Assembly (NCBI RefSeq): GCF_012489685.1
Contig: NC_080043.1
Coordinates: 8,806,501 to 8,870,500, forward strand
DNA length: 64,000 nucleotides
DNA from: Lotus japonicus
Lineage: Eukaryota > Streptophyta > Magnoliopsida > Fabales > Fabaceae
Direction of reading: 5' to 3'
A model generated the notes under the pieces. It was not told where the DNA came from and ran no database searches. It was given only the letters and a program-made list of their open reading frames with translations. Below, in pieces: positions 1 to 11,200 of this stretch; position 1 is the stretch's first letter; each line of letters starts with the position of its first letter. The position numbers were made by a program, and so were the translations under genes.

Positions 1-1942
1 GTAGAACTATGTTGTGATTTACTGAGAAAGAGATCAATAGTCTGATTGCCTCCAGTCTTGCTACTGGAGCAAATGTTTCAGTGTAGTCTATTCCTTCCTG
101 CTGGCTGTAGCCTTGAGCAACTAGCCTTGCCTTGTTTCTGACTACATCTCCTTTCTCATTTAGCTTGTTTCTGAATACCCATTTCGTTCCAATAACATGG
201 ACATTCTCAGGCTTCTTCACTAAGCTCCAAACATCGTTCTTGGAAAATTGATTCAATTCTTCTTTCATGGCCAGAATCCAATCCTTGTCCTGAAGAGCTT
301 CATCTATTGACTTGGGTTCAATTAAGGACACCAATCCTTTCAGACTCAGCAAGGTCTCTTCAGAGGGTCTGAAGGCAGATCTGGTTCTGACTGGTTCATC
401 TTTGTTGCCCAGAATCAATTCCTTAGGGTGAGCTGCAGTGATTCTGCTCTTCTTCAGAGTTTGTGAGTTAGAGGGACCAGCTTCTTCCTCTGGTTCATCT
501 TCCTCTGGCTCAGCTTCCTCTGGAGCTTTGCCTTTGTCAGAAACATTAATGCTTAAATCTGCAAACTTTTCAACTAGCTTTGACTGGTCAGAGTCAAGCT
601 TATCATCAAATCTAACATGAATAGATTCTTCAATAGTCTTAGCATCAGTATTATAAAATCTAAAGCCTTTAGATCTATCAGAATAACCAAGTAATAGACA
701 CTTAGAAGACTTAGCATCAAATTTATGCAATCTATCCTTAGTATTGAGAACATAACAAACACAGCCAAAAGGATGAAAATAAGAAATGTTGGGTTTTATG
801 TTCTTCCACAATTCATAAGGAGTCTTATTCAGAATTGGTCTCACAGAGATTCTGTTCTGAATGTAACATGCTGTATTTACTGCCTCTGCCCAAAAGTGCT
901 TAGCCATGCCAGTTTCTTGGAGCATGGTTCTAGCCATCTCCTGAAGAGTTCTGTTCTTCCTCTCAACAACACCATTTTGTTGAGGAGTTCTGGGACAAGA
1001 GAAATCATGTGCAATTCCATAGGAATCAAACAGACTCTCAAACTTGTCATTCTCAAACTCTCCACCATGGTCACTTCTGACACGCACAATCCTACAAGCC
1101 TTCTCGTTTTGCACTTGAGCAATGAAGGTAGAGAACACAGCATGAGACTCATCCTTGCGGGTTAGAAACTTTACCCATGTCCAGCGGCTATAGTCATCAA
1201 CGATAACCATCCCATATCTCTTGCCACCTATAGACTCAGTTTTCACTGGTCCAAACAGGTCGATATGCAGAAGTTCCAACGGCCTTGAGGTTGAGACAAC
1301 ATTCTTTGCCTTGAAAGGGACTTTTGTGAATTTGCCTTTCTGACATGCTTCACAAAGAGCGTCTGAAGCGAACTTCAGATTGGGTAAGCCCCTGACAAGG
1401 TTTAGCTTGCTCAGCTGAGAAATCTTTCTCATACTGGCATGCCCTAACCGTCTATGCCATACCCACTGCTCTTCATTAACAGACAGAAGGCACTTCACAT
1501 TCTGAGCCTCCAACTCAGATAATCTGATCTTATAAATGTTGTTCTTCCTCTTGCTGTTAAACAGAACAGAGCCATCGATCTGACTTACAGCCCGGCAGGA
1601 CTTTTGATTGAATATAACATCATAACCCTTGTCAGCTAATTGACTTATAGACAATAAGTTATGTGTTAAGCCGTCTACCAATAAAACATTATCAATGCAT
1701 GGACTACTATCTACACAAATAGTACCAGTACCAATAATTTTACCCTTTTCATTTCCACCGAAGCCAACTTCGCCTCCAGGCTTAAGTTTCAGCTCTCGGA
1801 ACATACGCTTTTCTCCCGTCATGTGACGCGAGCATCCACTGTCCAGATACCATGATTGGTGTTTCAGTGGAGCTATCAAGGATATCTGCAACATAGATAA
1901 TCTTGTCCTTAGGTACCCACTTTCTGGGTCCTCTTTTGTTAG
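1..1942 (-). CDS. Ty1/copia pol polyprotein, partial (protease, integrase, start of RT)
   Basis: The minus strand reads open from an in-frame stop at 1943-1945 to the window edge, about 647 codons, checked line by line. Domains in order: aspartic protease motif [12 protein letters not shown] (about 1808-1845); GAG-pre-integrase zinc region with [12 protein letters not shown] and CEAC (about 1340-1480); integrase core with [18 protein letters not shown] and RSDHGGEF; the downstream glutamate in [11 protein letters not shown]; then the linker and reverse transcriptase start ([39 protein letters not shown]). These are classic Ty1/copia hallmarks for copying and integrating the element. The RT core and RNase H lie beyond position 1. 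The upstream gag part is in another frame and carries a stop, so the copy is probably inactive even though pol is open here. Confidence 0.93.
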
Positions 1943-2249
1943 TTACCCCAGAGGTTCTGATCACCTTGGGTGTCTCAACATAATATTTTAAAGGAATATT
2001 TGCATGATATTTAGTCATAGAGAAAGATCCCTTTTTAAGAGGGTTTTTAGCAATTTTTAGCAGGTACAGGATCAGGCAATATGTACCAGAGGGAACAAAG
2101 CATTCATATAAAGATTTAGCTTTAGACACAGAAGGCTCATTTCTAATTGGTTTAGAATAGCCAATGCCATGCATTCCCATTTCTGCTTACCCATAGATCA
2201 TTGAAGCCATTAAGCTTCTATCCACGCTTTTAGCTAGGAATCTTTGAAA
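1782..2249 (-). pseudogene. copia gag/pre-protease remnant, frameshifted against pol
   Basis: Minus-strand frame containing [34 protein letters not shown] and [13 protein letters not shown], which resembles the linker before the protease in legume copia elements. The frame is cut by a TAG (plus positions 2187-2189) just after FLAKSVDRSLMASMIYG and differs from the pol frame. It runs through the protease motif in the wrong frame, giving [15 protein letters not shown] shift near 1850 would be needed to join it to pol. The 5' end is lost in the N gap. I infer decay, but a family-wide frame change at this point cannot be excluded. Confidence 0.7.
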
Positions 2250-2349
2250 NNNNNNNNNNNNNNNNNNNNNNNNNNNNNNNNNNNNNNNNNNNNNNNNNNN
2301 NNNNNNNNNNNNNNNNNNNNNNNNNNNNNNNNNNNNNNNNNNNNNNNNN
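2250..2349. other. Assembly gap, 100 N
   Basis: Exactly 100 N in a row, the usual placeholder for a gap of unknown size. It falls inside the copia element, so most of gag, the primer binding site and the 5' LTR may be missing or collapsed here. Confidence 0.99.
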
Positions 2350-2980
2350 TATGTATCCATCTTGATTCTCATATATGAATTCATGTTTTATGTGATGATT
2401 TCAATGGGTCATCTTGCTCTTAATGCTAGTTTTAGATTGATCAACTAGAGCTTGATATTTGATTTGATTGCTTAGTGGAAACTTTGTTCTTGAATCTGAA
2501 ATAGATAAACCCATCTCTTGAATCTAAGTTCTAGGAATAGAGTTAGTTCAAGAGTCAAAGAACACCTAAGTTTAATGCTTCTTGCTTCTAATTTATTCAA
2601 GGAATTGATAGTTAGGAAGTGATTTGATAATCTTTGTCATTAGAGAACTATGATGAAGTTAAGAAATGGTGTGATGAAATCAATCATAAATCATGGTTTG
2701 TATGTGAAGTCATAGAATACAGCGAAGTCGATTGATGAAACCCGATCCCAACCATTGTCTCAATTTGTTTACAATCCTTTGTACTATTATTTGTTGTGTT
2801 TCTCCATATGCTATTGATCGGTAATCGAAACAACCCTCAATCAACTTTTAATCCATTGCTTAAGTAATTTAGCTAAAGAACGGCATTGTATTCCAATTCC
2901 CTGGGGACGATAAAAACCCTTTACTATACTACAATTGAATCTTGAGGGATTCAGAAGTTGTTAAGTAAAAATCTTTCAAC
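2350..2980. other. Non-coding stretch, possibly retrotransposon-derived
   Basis: No coding frame is visible. The end (about 2900-2950) has the pattern of a short purine/pyrimidine block followed by ggggacgataaaaaccc and a cttta stretch, which resembles sequence seen in old plant LTR elements. This is a resemblance only; no LTR boundary or primer site was found. Confidence 0.25.
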
Positions 2981-2981
2981 A

Positions 2982-3016
2982 ATCACCAGCTCTGCAGCAC
3001 AGGCAAACTCAAAATA
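2982..3016 (+). repeat. 35-bp direct repeat, copy 1 (partner at 6181)
   Basis: The block starting atcaccagctctgcagcaca recurs at 6181-6214 with a few changes, 3.2 kb away and in the same orientation. No protein frame is evident. The intervening DNA includes the 3705-5176 MULE, so the pair may mark an older duplication or two copies of one repeat. Confidence 0.7.
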
Positions 3017-3704
3017 TGGAGTTCGTTCTTCACTGTTTCTTTCTTCGATCTTTCTAATTTACCGTTGGAGAAAAAATTCTATCATACTTCCTTTCTAATA
3101 CTCAAACTTTCAGCCATGACCTTAGGGTTTTTTAAGCAGTCAACCAAAAAACAATCTGCAAAGTAATGGTTGCTCATTTTAAAACAAGCTTGGCCACTTT
3201 AAGCCCAAATATAATGTTACTTTTTTCAATGTTTCTTAAGCACTATTTTGATATCTTGATATCTTACTAGTAATATGTTTATAAATAAAAAGACTATAAA
3301 CTCTCAAGACTTAACACTTTACAGAGCTACAAAACAATGCTCCAAGCACAAAACTGCACATCAAAATTCATGAATATGAGCAAAACAACACTCAAAATCA
3401 AAATCTTTAGAGAAATTTCTTTGCAAGCAAAACAAACATTTGAAAACATAAAAGAGTAAAAGATTTTAGTGGATACTATAACATGGCCATGTGTGCCTTG
3501 ATCACTGTCAAATTCTTTGTCAAGGACAAATAGAGGAGGAGAGCAACAATCTTATAATGCAATTAAGATAAAAAAAAAAAAAAAAAAAGTCAGATTGTAA
3601 TACACAAATATGAAATTAGATCTTCATAGTTTATAATTTACAAGTATTTCCATGAAATTAGAGTTCATATTCATTGAAACCAAAATAGTTCTATAATTTA
3701 AAAA
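3017..3704. other. AT-rich intergenic DNA
   Basis: No gene signature. Contains an 18-bp A run near 3570. The last 8 bp (tttaaaaa, 3697-3704) are the left target-site copy of the MULE that follows. Confidence 0.6.
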
Positions 3705-5176
3705 GGGCTTAAAGGGTCCAAAGGCCCCTGAGATTACAAAGGGAATCAGTTCCAGGACCTAGAAAATTATTTCATCAAATTGGGTCCCTAATTTTTTTTT
3801 TTTAAATTCAATTAAGGTCAAATGTTGTCACAACTCAATTTTGTCCTAGTCACCGTTACTACATGGCTTTTTTATTTTTTTTAATTAGAAAAATTAATTA
3901 AAATTAAAATTCCAAGTTAGTAATAAGCAGAAAAAAAAAAACCTTAATAAAATCCTAATCTAAATATAAATCCCAAATCTAAACAATAACCTAAACTAAA
4001 CAAAATCAAATCCATATGAATGAAATTGAAAAACCCTAAATTCATCACCAACACAGAACCCACCACCATCACCAACCACTCTCCAAGCCACCACCACCAC
4101 CCAGAACACAGAACCCACTCCAACCCACCCACCACCATCACCAACCTCTCCACGACACCCCCAACTTAGAACCCATCACCCAGAACCCACCTTCAACCCA
4201 CCCACAACCATCACCAACCTTTTCACGCCATCTCCAACCCACACACCACCATCACCCAATTATTTATTCCACTTTATCAATAACAAGGAAGCACAGATCT
4301 GGTAAAGAAAAGGGGGTGATTGTGGTTTCCAAAGGAAGGGGAGAAGGAAAGGAGGCTTCGATTTTGTGGTTGGAGGTCTCAGATCGGGTAAAGAACGGTG
4401 GTTGCAGTGGGTTTCAGAGGAAGAGGAGATGATGACGGCGGCGCATGACTTCGAAGAGGTGGCGGCGGCCGTGATTTGGATCAGGAGCGAGGCTCGGGTT
4501 TCAGATGATGAAGAAAGTGGTGATGGAGATGGTGGCGCGCTGCGGTGAAGGTATGCTCTCGCCGCCGTGAAGAGAGCTACCGCGAGTACGCAAGATCTGG
4601 TGGCTTTGTTGAAGGATAAAGAGAACCTTCTCCAGAGTTTCAGAAAGAGAGAGAGAGAGAGAGAGATAGAAGATGAATGTTCATGGTGATGTTGTTGTAT
4701 GTGAGTAGGGGTTGTTGTTGTATGTGAGTAGATGCTAGATCTCTAGTTTCTCTGGGTTGGAAGAAGATGAATGTTCATGGTGAATGTTTTTTTTTTTACC
4801 TTTTGTTAATGTTAGTCTGGGTTGAGGTGTTTAAAAAAAAATCTGGGTTGAATTTTTTTTTAGATTAGGTTAGATTTGGGGCTAAATTGATTAGATTAGG
4901 TTTTTGTTTTGATTAGAGATTTTATTAAGTTTTTTATTTTTTTTATTTATGCTTTAATATATGAGTTGGAAATAAAAAAATAAGTTTTATAATTTTTCTA
5001 TTAAAAATAAAATAAAAAGCCACGTGGTAAAGGTGACTAGGACAAAATTGAACTGTGGCAACATTTGGCCTTAATTGAATTAAATTTTTTTTAGGGACCC
5101 AATTTGATGAAATAGTTTTCTAGGTCCTGGATTTGATTCCCTTTGTAATCTCAAGGGCCTTTGGACCCCTTAAGCC
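3705..5176. mobile_element. Non-autonomous Mutator-like element (MULE) with ~300-bp TIRs
   Basis: The left end (gggcttaaagggtccaaagg) and the reverse complement of the right end (ggcttaaggggtccaaagg) align for roughly 300 bp inward with scattered differences, including the shared block ttttgtcctagtcacc. Flanks are tttaaaaa on both sides (3697-3704 and 5177-5184), a target duplication of 8 bp, or 9 with one mismatch. Long TIRs with such a duplication are typical of Mutator-like elements. No transposase is present. The centre (about 4060-4680) is much more GC-rich than its flanks, with CCA/CCACC runs and glutamate-rich codons, which suggests captured host DNA, but I cannot name a donor gene. 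Confidence 0.85.
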
Positions 5177-7358
5177 TTTAAAAAATAAGAAAACATGAGT
5201 ACGCTAAGCAGTAGAATACTTCACTTTACCCTTTATACATGTATGTCCTTTCTCCTTAGCCATTTGTATCTTCATATCTATTACAAAATCAGCCAAGACA
5301 CCTTTGACTTTGATAGTAATCATATCATGTTGTTATCGGGTGTTTGTTGCGTCAATAAGATATGATAACATTATCTTGTCCCTTATCTTGTCTAGTCTAT
5401 CATGTGTAAAAACTATCATTAGGGGGGAGTTATGATAGAACTTATCCTGACATGATATGATAAGATAACAGTTATATATTCTCTTTTGGTATCTGAACCT
5501 CAAATTAATTTATTTCAATATATAATGATATTAATTAATAATTAGAAAAATATTATTTTTAATTAAATTAAAAATAAATAAATAATTTTTCATTAATAGT
5601 AAAATAGACTACTTACTTATAAACATTAATTTATCAATAGTAATAGAGTAATTTTCTATTATCATCAATTATTAAAATCATTTATCTACTTATATAATAA
5701 TTTAAACATAATGTACTTTGGAGAAATTAATATTTTATTAATATTTATTTAACCTCTATTTTTAATTTTTTATCACTTGTCACAACTAAGTTAAAAATAA
5801 TTGATTGACTACATAATTTTAATTAAATTTGATTCCCTTAAAAAAGCTAATCAATAAAATTAATTTACTGATAGTTATTTTAAAACATATATATGCTCAT
5901 TGACGAAATTGTAAAAATAAATAAATAAATATAATAATCACTTTTTAAAATGATAATTTAAAGAATCAATTTTTAAATGTATTTTTTATTCAAATGACAA
6001 ATTTGATACATTTTTCTAATTAATTATGTATCATATCCTGTTATTATCCTATGTAGCTCAAACACAGGATATGGTGAGAGTCTATCATCCAAATCATCAA
6101 ACAGACCTTAATATATAACAAAATTAATTCTCATCCTACATATAGCATCACAACTGCACAACACAAGGAGATCACATGGTATCACCAGCTCTGCAGCACA
6201 GGTAGACACAAAATAATGTTATTTTTTTTTTGAATTGATTTTTTTTTCAGGGACTAAATTGATAATGTCAGGGACCAAATTGAAACCCACGTGGCACATA
6301 ACGTGACACATGGACTTTTCCGTCCCAGGGACGAACGAAAAATGTGTAAAAGGACTAATGTGACCGATGTTTTCAACTTCGAGGGCTTTTGAGCCATTTC
6401 TGAAGTTCAGGGACGAAAATGACCGATGCCTACAACTTCAGCGACCATTTATACGATTCACTTTGGAACGAACTGTGAGTTACTTATCTGACTCACCTTG
6501 TTATTTATTTGATTTTTTCTCTTAACAATATATAATAACTAAAATTTATCAAATAAAAAAAAAACTAAGACCTATTCTAAAGAAATATCTACAAAAATAT
6601 TCGTTTCATATGGGATTGTCAGAACTAGTAAATTGTATTTGATTTTCTTATTTATGCTCAACAATCTGATTACAAAGTTTGAAATGCATAATGAGATTAG
6701 AATCACAGAGATACATAAATGAACATGCTAAAATAATTTGTGCAAAAGGTAAGATAGAGAATGAATAAAGACAACAATTACTTGAGAATTTGGGATAGAA
6801 CCAATTGCAGTTAATTTCTTTCCCACTGCTCTGCTACTAAACTCTTCTTCTTAACACTCTCGGCTTCTATTTCTTTCGATATAGTCTTTGAAATCATTCT
6901 TTCCCCCGGAAAACCCTAAATCAATACTGAACTACTACTTCTCACACCCACACAATAAATTGGTGATTTTAGGTGAAACCAACTTTACCATTTCCAAGTT
7001 CAAAATGACATTCAAATTCATACTTCAAACTATAGCCAAACAATGACGAATAAAGTCCACTGTGTCTTCAAAGAGTTAGTCAACCGATTCGATATATGAG
7101 ATGTATGATTCTAAATACCGCTACCTAAACGAAATAATAACTCTATCCGCGCTCCAACATGCTTTAAGATGCTCAACAATGCTTAAATGCAAAATCCTGT
7201 AAGACGCTCTTTTTAAACTAAATACCTGTACAAATGCACACTATCATTGTGAATTGAACTGATATGTAAATATAAAAAAATACAATATGACTAAATTGCA
7301 ATTATAAGTATATATATTCTCGATCACCCCAACCTTCTATCATGGGTTAATTTTTATA
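5177..7358. other. Gene-free AT-rich stretch with repeat debris
   Basis: No coding frame. The 5320-6110 section begins gggtgtttgttgcgtc and ends with a weakly complementary catcaaacagacctt, so it may be a decayed MITE, but I cannot define ends. 6181-6214 is copy 2 of the 35-bp repeat at 2982. About 6215-6475 holds cagggactaaattgat and cagggacgaaaatgacc blocks of the kind found in dispersed plant repeats. 6476-7358 shows nothing recognisable. Confidence 0.5.
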
Positions 7359-7359
7359 T

Positions 7360-7660
7360 TTTTCGGTGACACACAGTGTGTCACTAATAGGACCCGCCTA
7401 GAGTTAGAGTCGGCGTGACTATAGGACAATTAGGCAAGGCCTCCGTAGGACGACCAACTCTTTGGGCCGATGATTTATAAAGCCCAAGAACTCAATTAGG
7501 CTAACATTAGGGTTTTCAACCACCCTACTATAAAAGGGGAGGTCACTCATTCTAAATGAGATCCACTCATTATTACACGATATTATTATTTCTCCTTTCT
7601 AGGTTTGCTAGGATTTGGTATCTAGGTCTCTTACCTGAATCAATGATAACTATATATATA
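7360..7660 (+). mobile_element. Probable gypsy LTR fragment
   Basis: Contains a TATA box in ctataaaaggggaggtcac (about 7531-7549), followed by an AT-rich leader and a ctaggtttgctaggattt block. The same layout (ctataaaaggagaggtca, then ctgctagggttt) occurs in the Tat-type LTR at about 61155-61250, which points to a related LTR. No primer site or second end is seen. Downstream lies a (ta)n microsatellite at about 7651-7669. Confidence 0.5.
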
Positions 7661-7698
7661 TATATATATAGAATGTGCACTAATATTTTTAGTGTGAT

Positions 7699-8146
7699 AA
7701 CATGTTTTGATTACTGGAAGGAGATGGTTCGGAGTCAACCGAGAGAGAGCTGATGGTGCTACCGGCAGAGCTGTCGAATCCTTATGGAGTCTTGACCAGA
7801 GCACGAAGTGCCTTGATGATGGGGAAGCGATTGGGCATGGAGTATGATTGCTCAGATTCTGCTGCCCTCTCCCAGATTGCTTCTCAAATCATGGCGAGAA
7901 GGTCTTCTTAGGGATTGAGTAGGGAAGGTTTGTTTTTGGGTGTTGTATGTCTTTGGGGGGTTTTGGGAGGTTTTTGTGAGGTTCTTTGGGCTTCTTTTCC
8001 TCTATTGGTGAGGTTTTTTTGGCTTTGGTTGGGTTAGGGGTGTTCTTATTGATTTTTTGTGCCCATGTGAGGAGGGTTTGTACATCTCTTGACTATTTCC
8101 TCATTAATATTATTCTGCTTTCGAAAAAAAAACATGTTTTGATTAC
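7699..8146 (+). mobile_element. 5'-truncated LINE with 16-bp target duplication
   Basis: A 416-bp insert (7715-8130) ends in a short A run and is bracketed by identical 16-bp copies of aacatgttttgattac at 7699-7714 and 8131-8146. The first part reads as a C-terminal protein tail, with LMVLPAELSNPYG and ending MARRSS before a stop at about 7909. Then comes a G/T-rich 3' UTR ending attattctgctttcg plus poly(A). A perfect duplication and terminal poly(A) are the marks of target-primed retrotransposition. It landed about 85 bp upstream of the methyltransferase start codon and may affect its promoter or 5' leader. Confidence 0.9.
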
Positions 8147-8232
8147 ATGGAATTATATTGACTTTAGACAAGTCAAATACTCCTCACTCAAGAGTGTTAA
8201 AACCCCATCACCCAAATGAGTACAATGAATCC

Positions 8233-11200
8233 ATGATGATGATGGCAAGCCTATTCCTAAAGCCCCATCTTCATCTTGTTCATCTTCCTTCCAAACTCAT
8301 TTTCCCCATCACTCACAAACCTTCCCTTTCCCTTCCCACCACATTCTCTATCAAACACTTCACCACCACCACACTCTCCTATGGACCTTCCCTCTACAAA
8401 GGAACCACCCCATCCCAATCCCAATCTCAACACCAACTCCCTCTACCCCAAAACGACGTCGTTCTCCGCGAAGAAACCTTCACCAGAATCTACGACCTCG
8501 CCGCGCTCCGCGTCCCTTCCGCCGAGTGCTCCGCCTTAGAGAACCGCCTCCGCGGCCACCTCCTCAACTGGCCTCGCATTCGCAACATCGCTCGCGTCCC
8601 CGGCGACGACATCGACCCCAACCTCGCACCCCTCTTACCCAACGGTGACGACGGCGGAGAAGAAGAACAAGAAGGAAGCGCTCTCGTCTCGTTGCAGCGG
8701 CGCGTTCACGGCAAAGCGGACGGCGACGGCGAGGTTTTGAGCCCTGTGCTGTACCGGGAGAAGCTTGCGAACACGTTCAACAGTCGCGGGTTTGTCAATT
8801 TCCGGAACCTGGCGAAGATTTCGAGGCCGAATAGGAATAAGAAGAAGAAGAAGGAGGAGGAGGAGGAAGAGGGGAATGATAAAGTGGTTGAAGTTGAAGG
8901 GAGAAAGGGCTCTGGGAAGAACGATTTTGCGGCGGTTGAGGTTGTTGATGATGATGAGGAGGAGGAAGAAGATGGTGGTTTGAGGAAGTTGTTAGGTGAA
9001 GGATTTGGGAGGAGGAAATGGAGGGGTTCCACGAGGTTGTTGCTTTTGGATGAACGGTTCGCCGGTCATGGCGTGGAGGAGCTACCTGAGGCGATAAAGG
9101 TAACCCTTTGTTCTTCCAAGCTTTTCAGTGGCAAGCTTTTTGCATACCCTTGCTATGTCAATTCTTTTGGCTGCAATTTTTTTTTGCTTCTCTGGTTGTG
9201 TTGTATTGTTAAGGTTTCGTTGCTTGGCGCTTTAGTTTTAACTTTAAATGTGAAGAAAAAGATGGTGATTATGATGATTAAGGATTAAGAGCGTGTATGG
9301 TTCTGTGGTTGGGAGCTCCAAAATCCCTTTTAGGGAAAAGCCACAATGTGTAGCTTCTAGGGTCGTGTCCTTTGGATTGTGTGTTCACTGGTTGTCCACA
9401 TACTATCAGCATGTTTTAACTAGTGGACTGGTACTTGGTAGTGGTAGACTTGTTTCTCGAGCAATTTTCATTGTAAATAATCTGGCATTGACTCTGAGAA
9501 GGTAGGTATTTTGGCGATGATGGTAATTTCTGGTTCAAAAGTTGACTAGATTTACCTCAAGATGTTCAGCCACACTGGCTTCCTTTAGCACCACACTGGC
9601 TTCCTTTAGCAGGCTGATTTTGGCCTTTTCATTGAAGAATTGCTAAGTATCAGATCCTTCATGTTTTTTCATTCACTGAATAATCCTACAGTCATAGTTG
9701 TGAGACCAATCCTTGGAAGTCAAGTCAGTAATGGGGTTAGGTAAAGTCCTTTTTAAAATGTTGACTCTGGGATTTGAACAGATAACATTGCGATTTCACA
9801 TTAGGTTAGTCGACTTTAAATATGACCAACCTCTATCAGTGCCAATCAGTCATTGCATGTGAGCAAAGTTGCATATAATCAAAGGCTAGTCTTTTTGTTT
9901 GACCGCAGGACCTTATCTAAATTATTAGGGGAAACTTCTTTTTTGAAAATCGTTAAATCTGTCTTTATCAATGCGGAGAGTGCTTCGTTAATCATTTTGT
10001 TGGACAGAGCAGGACCTTTATCTGAATTCTTTAGATGTAATGGTTTTTCTGAAAATGATAATAGTTATTTTCTTCAGCTACAGTGTATAGGGGATTATTT
10101 TTCAGGGCTCGCTCAATTTAGGATGTCCTTTAGCAGTAATGAGGATCTGGATTTGGATCCTCTTATATGGCATGTTATTGTCATGTTAAAGTTTGTGTCT
10201 ATCCCTTTCTTCTTAAATATTCATAGGCCCCCACTTACTAATATACATGAAGAGAGAGATAGACACAAAATTCCAATATGACAAGGTCATGTGTAACCTC
10301 GACATAAAGGAACTAAATTCGACATGGTAACATTTAATCTACACTTCACAAAGTATTTTGATGTTATATCGTACCTTAAAGCATCATAAATGATATTACT
10401 TAAGGACCTCAGCGTCAATATTATTTTTAGGGCTCTTGTCTAAGTTTAAAAAAACAGTTGAAGTAGTAGTTCAAGGTGAAGTACTGAACAGTTAACGATA
10501 TATCTTTAATTTCTAATTATCATCACAAACTATTTATCTGTTGTTGTATATCTCCTTGTTATTTGATGTCCCATCTCTTAGTTTACAAATGGGACTGATC
10601 ACAGTTATACTCATGTTTTCCTTTCTACTTATCATGAAAATTTGTTCAATCTGTGTTTTGGGTATGTGACATCTCTTCTGTTCACATATGACATGGCTCA
10701 AATTTTATCCTGTCTTCAGGCTGTCTTGAAGGAGTACACGGAAAAGAGTACAACTTTGACTTTTGAGCTAGTTAGATGCAGGCTAAAATTGTTTTATGAT
10801 TACTGGCAGATGAATGAGGTATATTTTACCAAGACAATCTCCTATAAACTTAATCTGTTTTTGGCTGTACGTGCATGATAAATTGCACTCTTCACTGTCA
10901 TAATTAACTTAGTGGGATGGGCGTTTCAAAACAAAGTAATATGGTAGTTTTGTTTCATTTATTGGAGAGTTGAACTACAGAGAGGATAGTCCTATAGCTG
11001 TTAAAATGTAAAATGTACTCTTTGCTGTCATGTTTAATTTAAGTGGAACAGGTGCTTCAAAACAAAGTAATATGGTTTTTGTGTTTTAGTTATTGGAGAG
11101 TTGAATTAGATAGAGGATAGTCTGATAGCTGTATCAATTTTAACACAACTAAAGATTTTCGTTAGTTTGTGAAAATTGGATTTTACATTATAACCAACTG

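Noticed and set aside
725..1165. 146-residue open frame on the plus strand
   Set aside because: It lies antisense to the copia integrase; its codons simply mirror the conserved minus-strand frame.
5320..6110. MITE or hAT element with ends gggtgtttg / caaacagacc
   Set aside because: The two ends agree at too few positions and no target duplication was seen.
8276..8539. 87-residue plus frame and the 108-residue minus frame at 8706-9032
   Set aside because: Both overlap exon 1 of the methyltransferase gene in other frames and consist of low-complexity shadows.
9853..10281. 142-residue open frame in intron 1 of the methyltransferase gene
   Set aside because: No domain, no splice-compatible role, and the exon 1 to exon 2 junction is fully explained without it.
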